This document shows, piece after piece, positions 5,885 to 6,010 of a DNA stretch of 6,010 nt (position 1 is the first letter of the stretch; every line of letters begins with the position of its first letter). The notes under the pieces were generated by a model. The model had not been told where the DNA came from. It did no database searches and was given only the letters and a program-made list of their open reading frames with translations. Source of the DNA: Mycobacterium sp. (GTDB lineage: Bacteria > Actinomycetota > Actinomycetes > Mycobacteriales > Mycobacteriaceae); NCBI GenBank assembly GCA_029256565.1, contig JAQSXQ010000131.1:1-6010 (forward strand), given 5' to 3'. The translations under genes were made by a program, and so were the position numbers.

Positions 5885-5890
5885 TAGTTT
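5885..5890 (+). promoter_or_regulatory. Probable -10 element of the 13E12-family gene (leaderless)
   Basis: TAGTTT matches the mycobacterial TANNNT -10 and ends 7 nt before the ATG at 5898, placing +1 at or next to the start codon. No Shine-Dalgarno site lies at a usable distance. A loose -35 (TTGGGA, 5864-5869) is 15 bp upstream, shorter than ideal. Confidence 0.45.
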
Positions 5891-5905
5891 CGAATGTATG
5901 TTCGA
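5890..5905. promoter_or_regulatory. SOS box (LexA operator) across the 13E12-family start codon
   Basis: TCGAAT-GTAT-GTTCGA matches the mycobacterial SOS box TCGAAC-N4-GTTCGA at 11 of 12 defined positions. It touches the -10 at 5885-5890 and covers the start codon at 5898-5900, so bound LexA would block initiation. Several 13E12-family genes of M. tuberculosis are known, to my recollection, to carry SOS boxes and respond to DNA damage. Confidence 0.75.
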
Positions 5906-6010
5906 ACAGTTCGCGACGGCCTTTCGGGCCACCGGCACGGTGGCTGAGTGGGCGCGCGTGGAGGCCGCAGCCACCGCCCGCCGGCTCGCGGCGATGGTCG
6001 TGCTCTTGGA
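5898..6010 (+). CDS. 13E12 repeat family protein (DUF222/HNH endonuclease type), N-terminal fragment at the right edge
   Basis: Only 37 codons and two bases are visible. The protein starts MFEQFATAFRATG and continues VAEWARVEAAATARRLAAM, an Ala/Arg-rich amphipathic helix typical of the start of actinobacterial DUF222 proteins, which usually end in an HNH nuclease domain. In mycobacteria these form the REP13E12 family, present in many copies and used as an integration site by phage phiRv1 in M. tuberculosis. The start at 5898 is chosen because the alternative ATG at 5894 soon meets a stop. No ribosome binding site is present, which fits a leaderless message. An SOS box covers the start, so damage-induced expression is expected. 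The HNH domain is outside the window and is inferred from the family, so whether the gene is intact cannot be told. Confidence 0.82.
   Translation, partial: MFEQFATAFRATGTVAEWARVEAAATARRLAAMVVLL

Noticed and set aside
5894..5896. Alternative ATG for the 13E12-family gene
   Set aside because: This frame meets a TGA after 17 codons, while the frame from 5898 stays open to the edge and gives the family N-terminus.

Overview
The window looks like chromosomal DNA from a high-GC mycobacterium, probably an environmental Mycolicibacterium-type species. The reasons are the strong GC bias at third codon positions, a protein closely resembling the C-terminal half of the mycobacterial MviN/MurJ protein (pseudokinase, membrane helix, extracytoplasmic domain), and the start of a 13E12-type (DUF222/HNH) gene behind a mycobacterial-style SOS box. 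These family assignments come from recognising motifs and remembered homologues; no database search was run.

Layout. Positions 1-1771 hold three genes on the minus strand, read from right to left: an SDR oxidoreductase (1771-983), a DJ-1/PfpI-family protein (919-362) and a second SDR oxidoreductase that runs off the left edge (from 350). The spacing of 63 and 11 bp suggests one operon, perhaps for redox or carbonyl stress. A 120-bp divergent intergenic region separates it from a plus-strand GT2 glycosyltransferase (1892-2797). That gene converges, with only 8 bp between the stop codons, on a minus-strand gene (4335-2806) for a single-pass membrane pseudokinase. Upstream of it on the same strand are an SRPBCC protein (4872-4438) and a lysophospholipid-type acyltransferase (5714-4869), which overlap by 4 bp. 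The right end (5898 to the edge) is the first 37 codons of a 13E12-family protein on the plus strand.

How the genes may work together. The acyltransferase/SRPBCC pair is translationally coupled and probably acts on lipids at the inner membrane. The pseudokinase protein behind it is built like the regulatory tail of MviN but lacks the MurJ flippase, so it may be a free-standing envelope-sensing or scaffold protein. The glycosyltransferase is consistent with envelope glycan work, but its acceptor cannot be read from the sequence.

The 183-bp region 5715-5897 between the acyltransferase and the 13E12 gene is the richest non-coding stretch. It holds a likely leaderless promoter for each gene, a near-perfect 10-bp inverted repeat, a direct repeat of an 11-mer resembling a DnaA box, and an SOS box lying across the 13E12 start codon. 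I saw no tRNA, rRNA, CRISPR array or insertion sequence.
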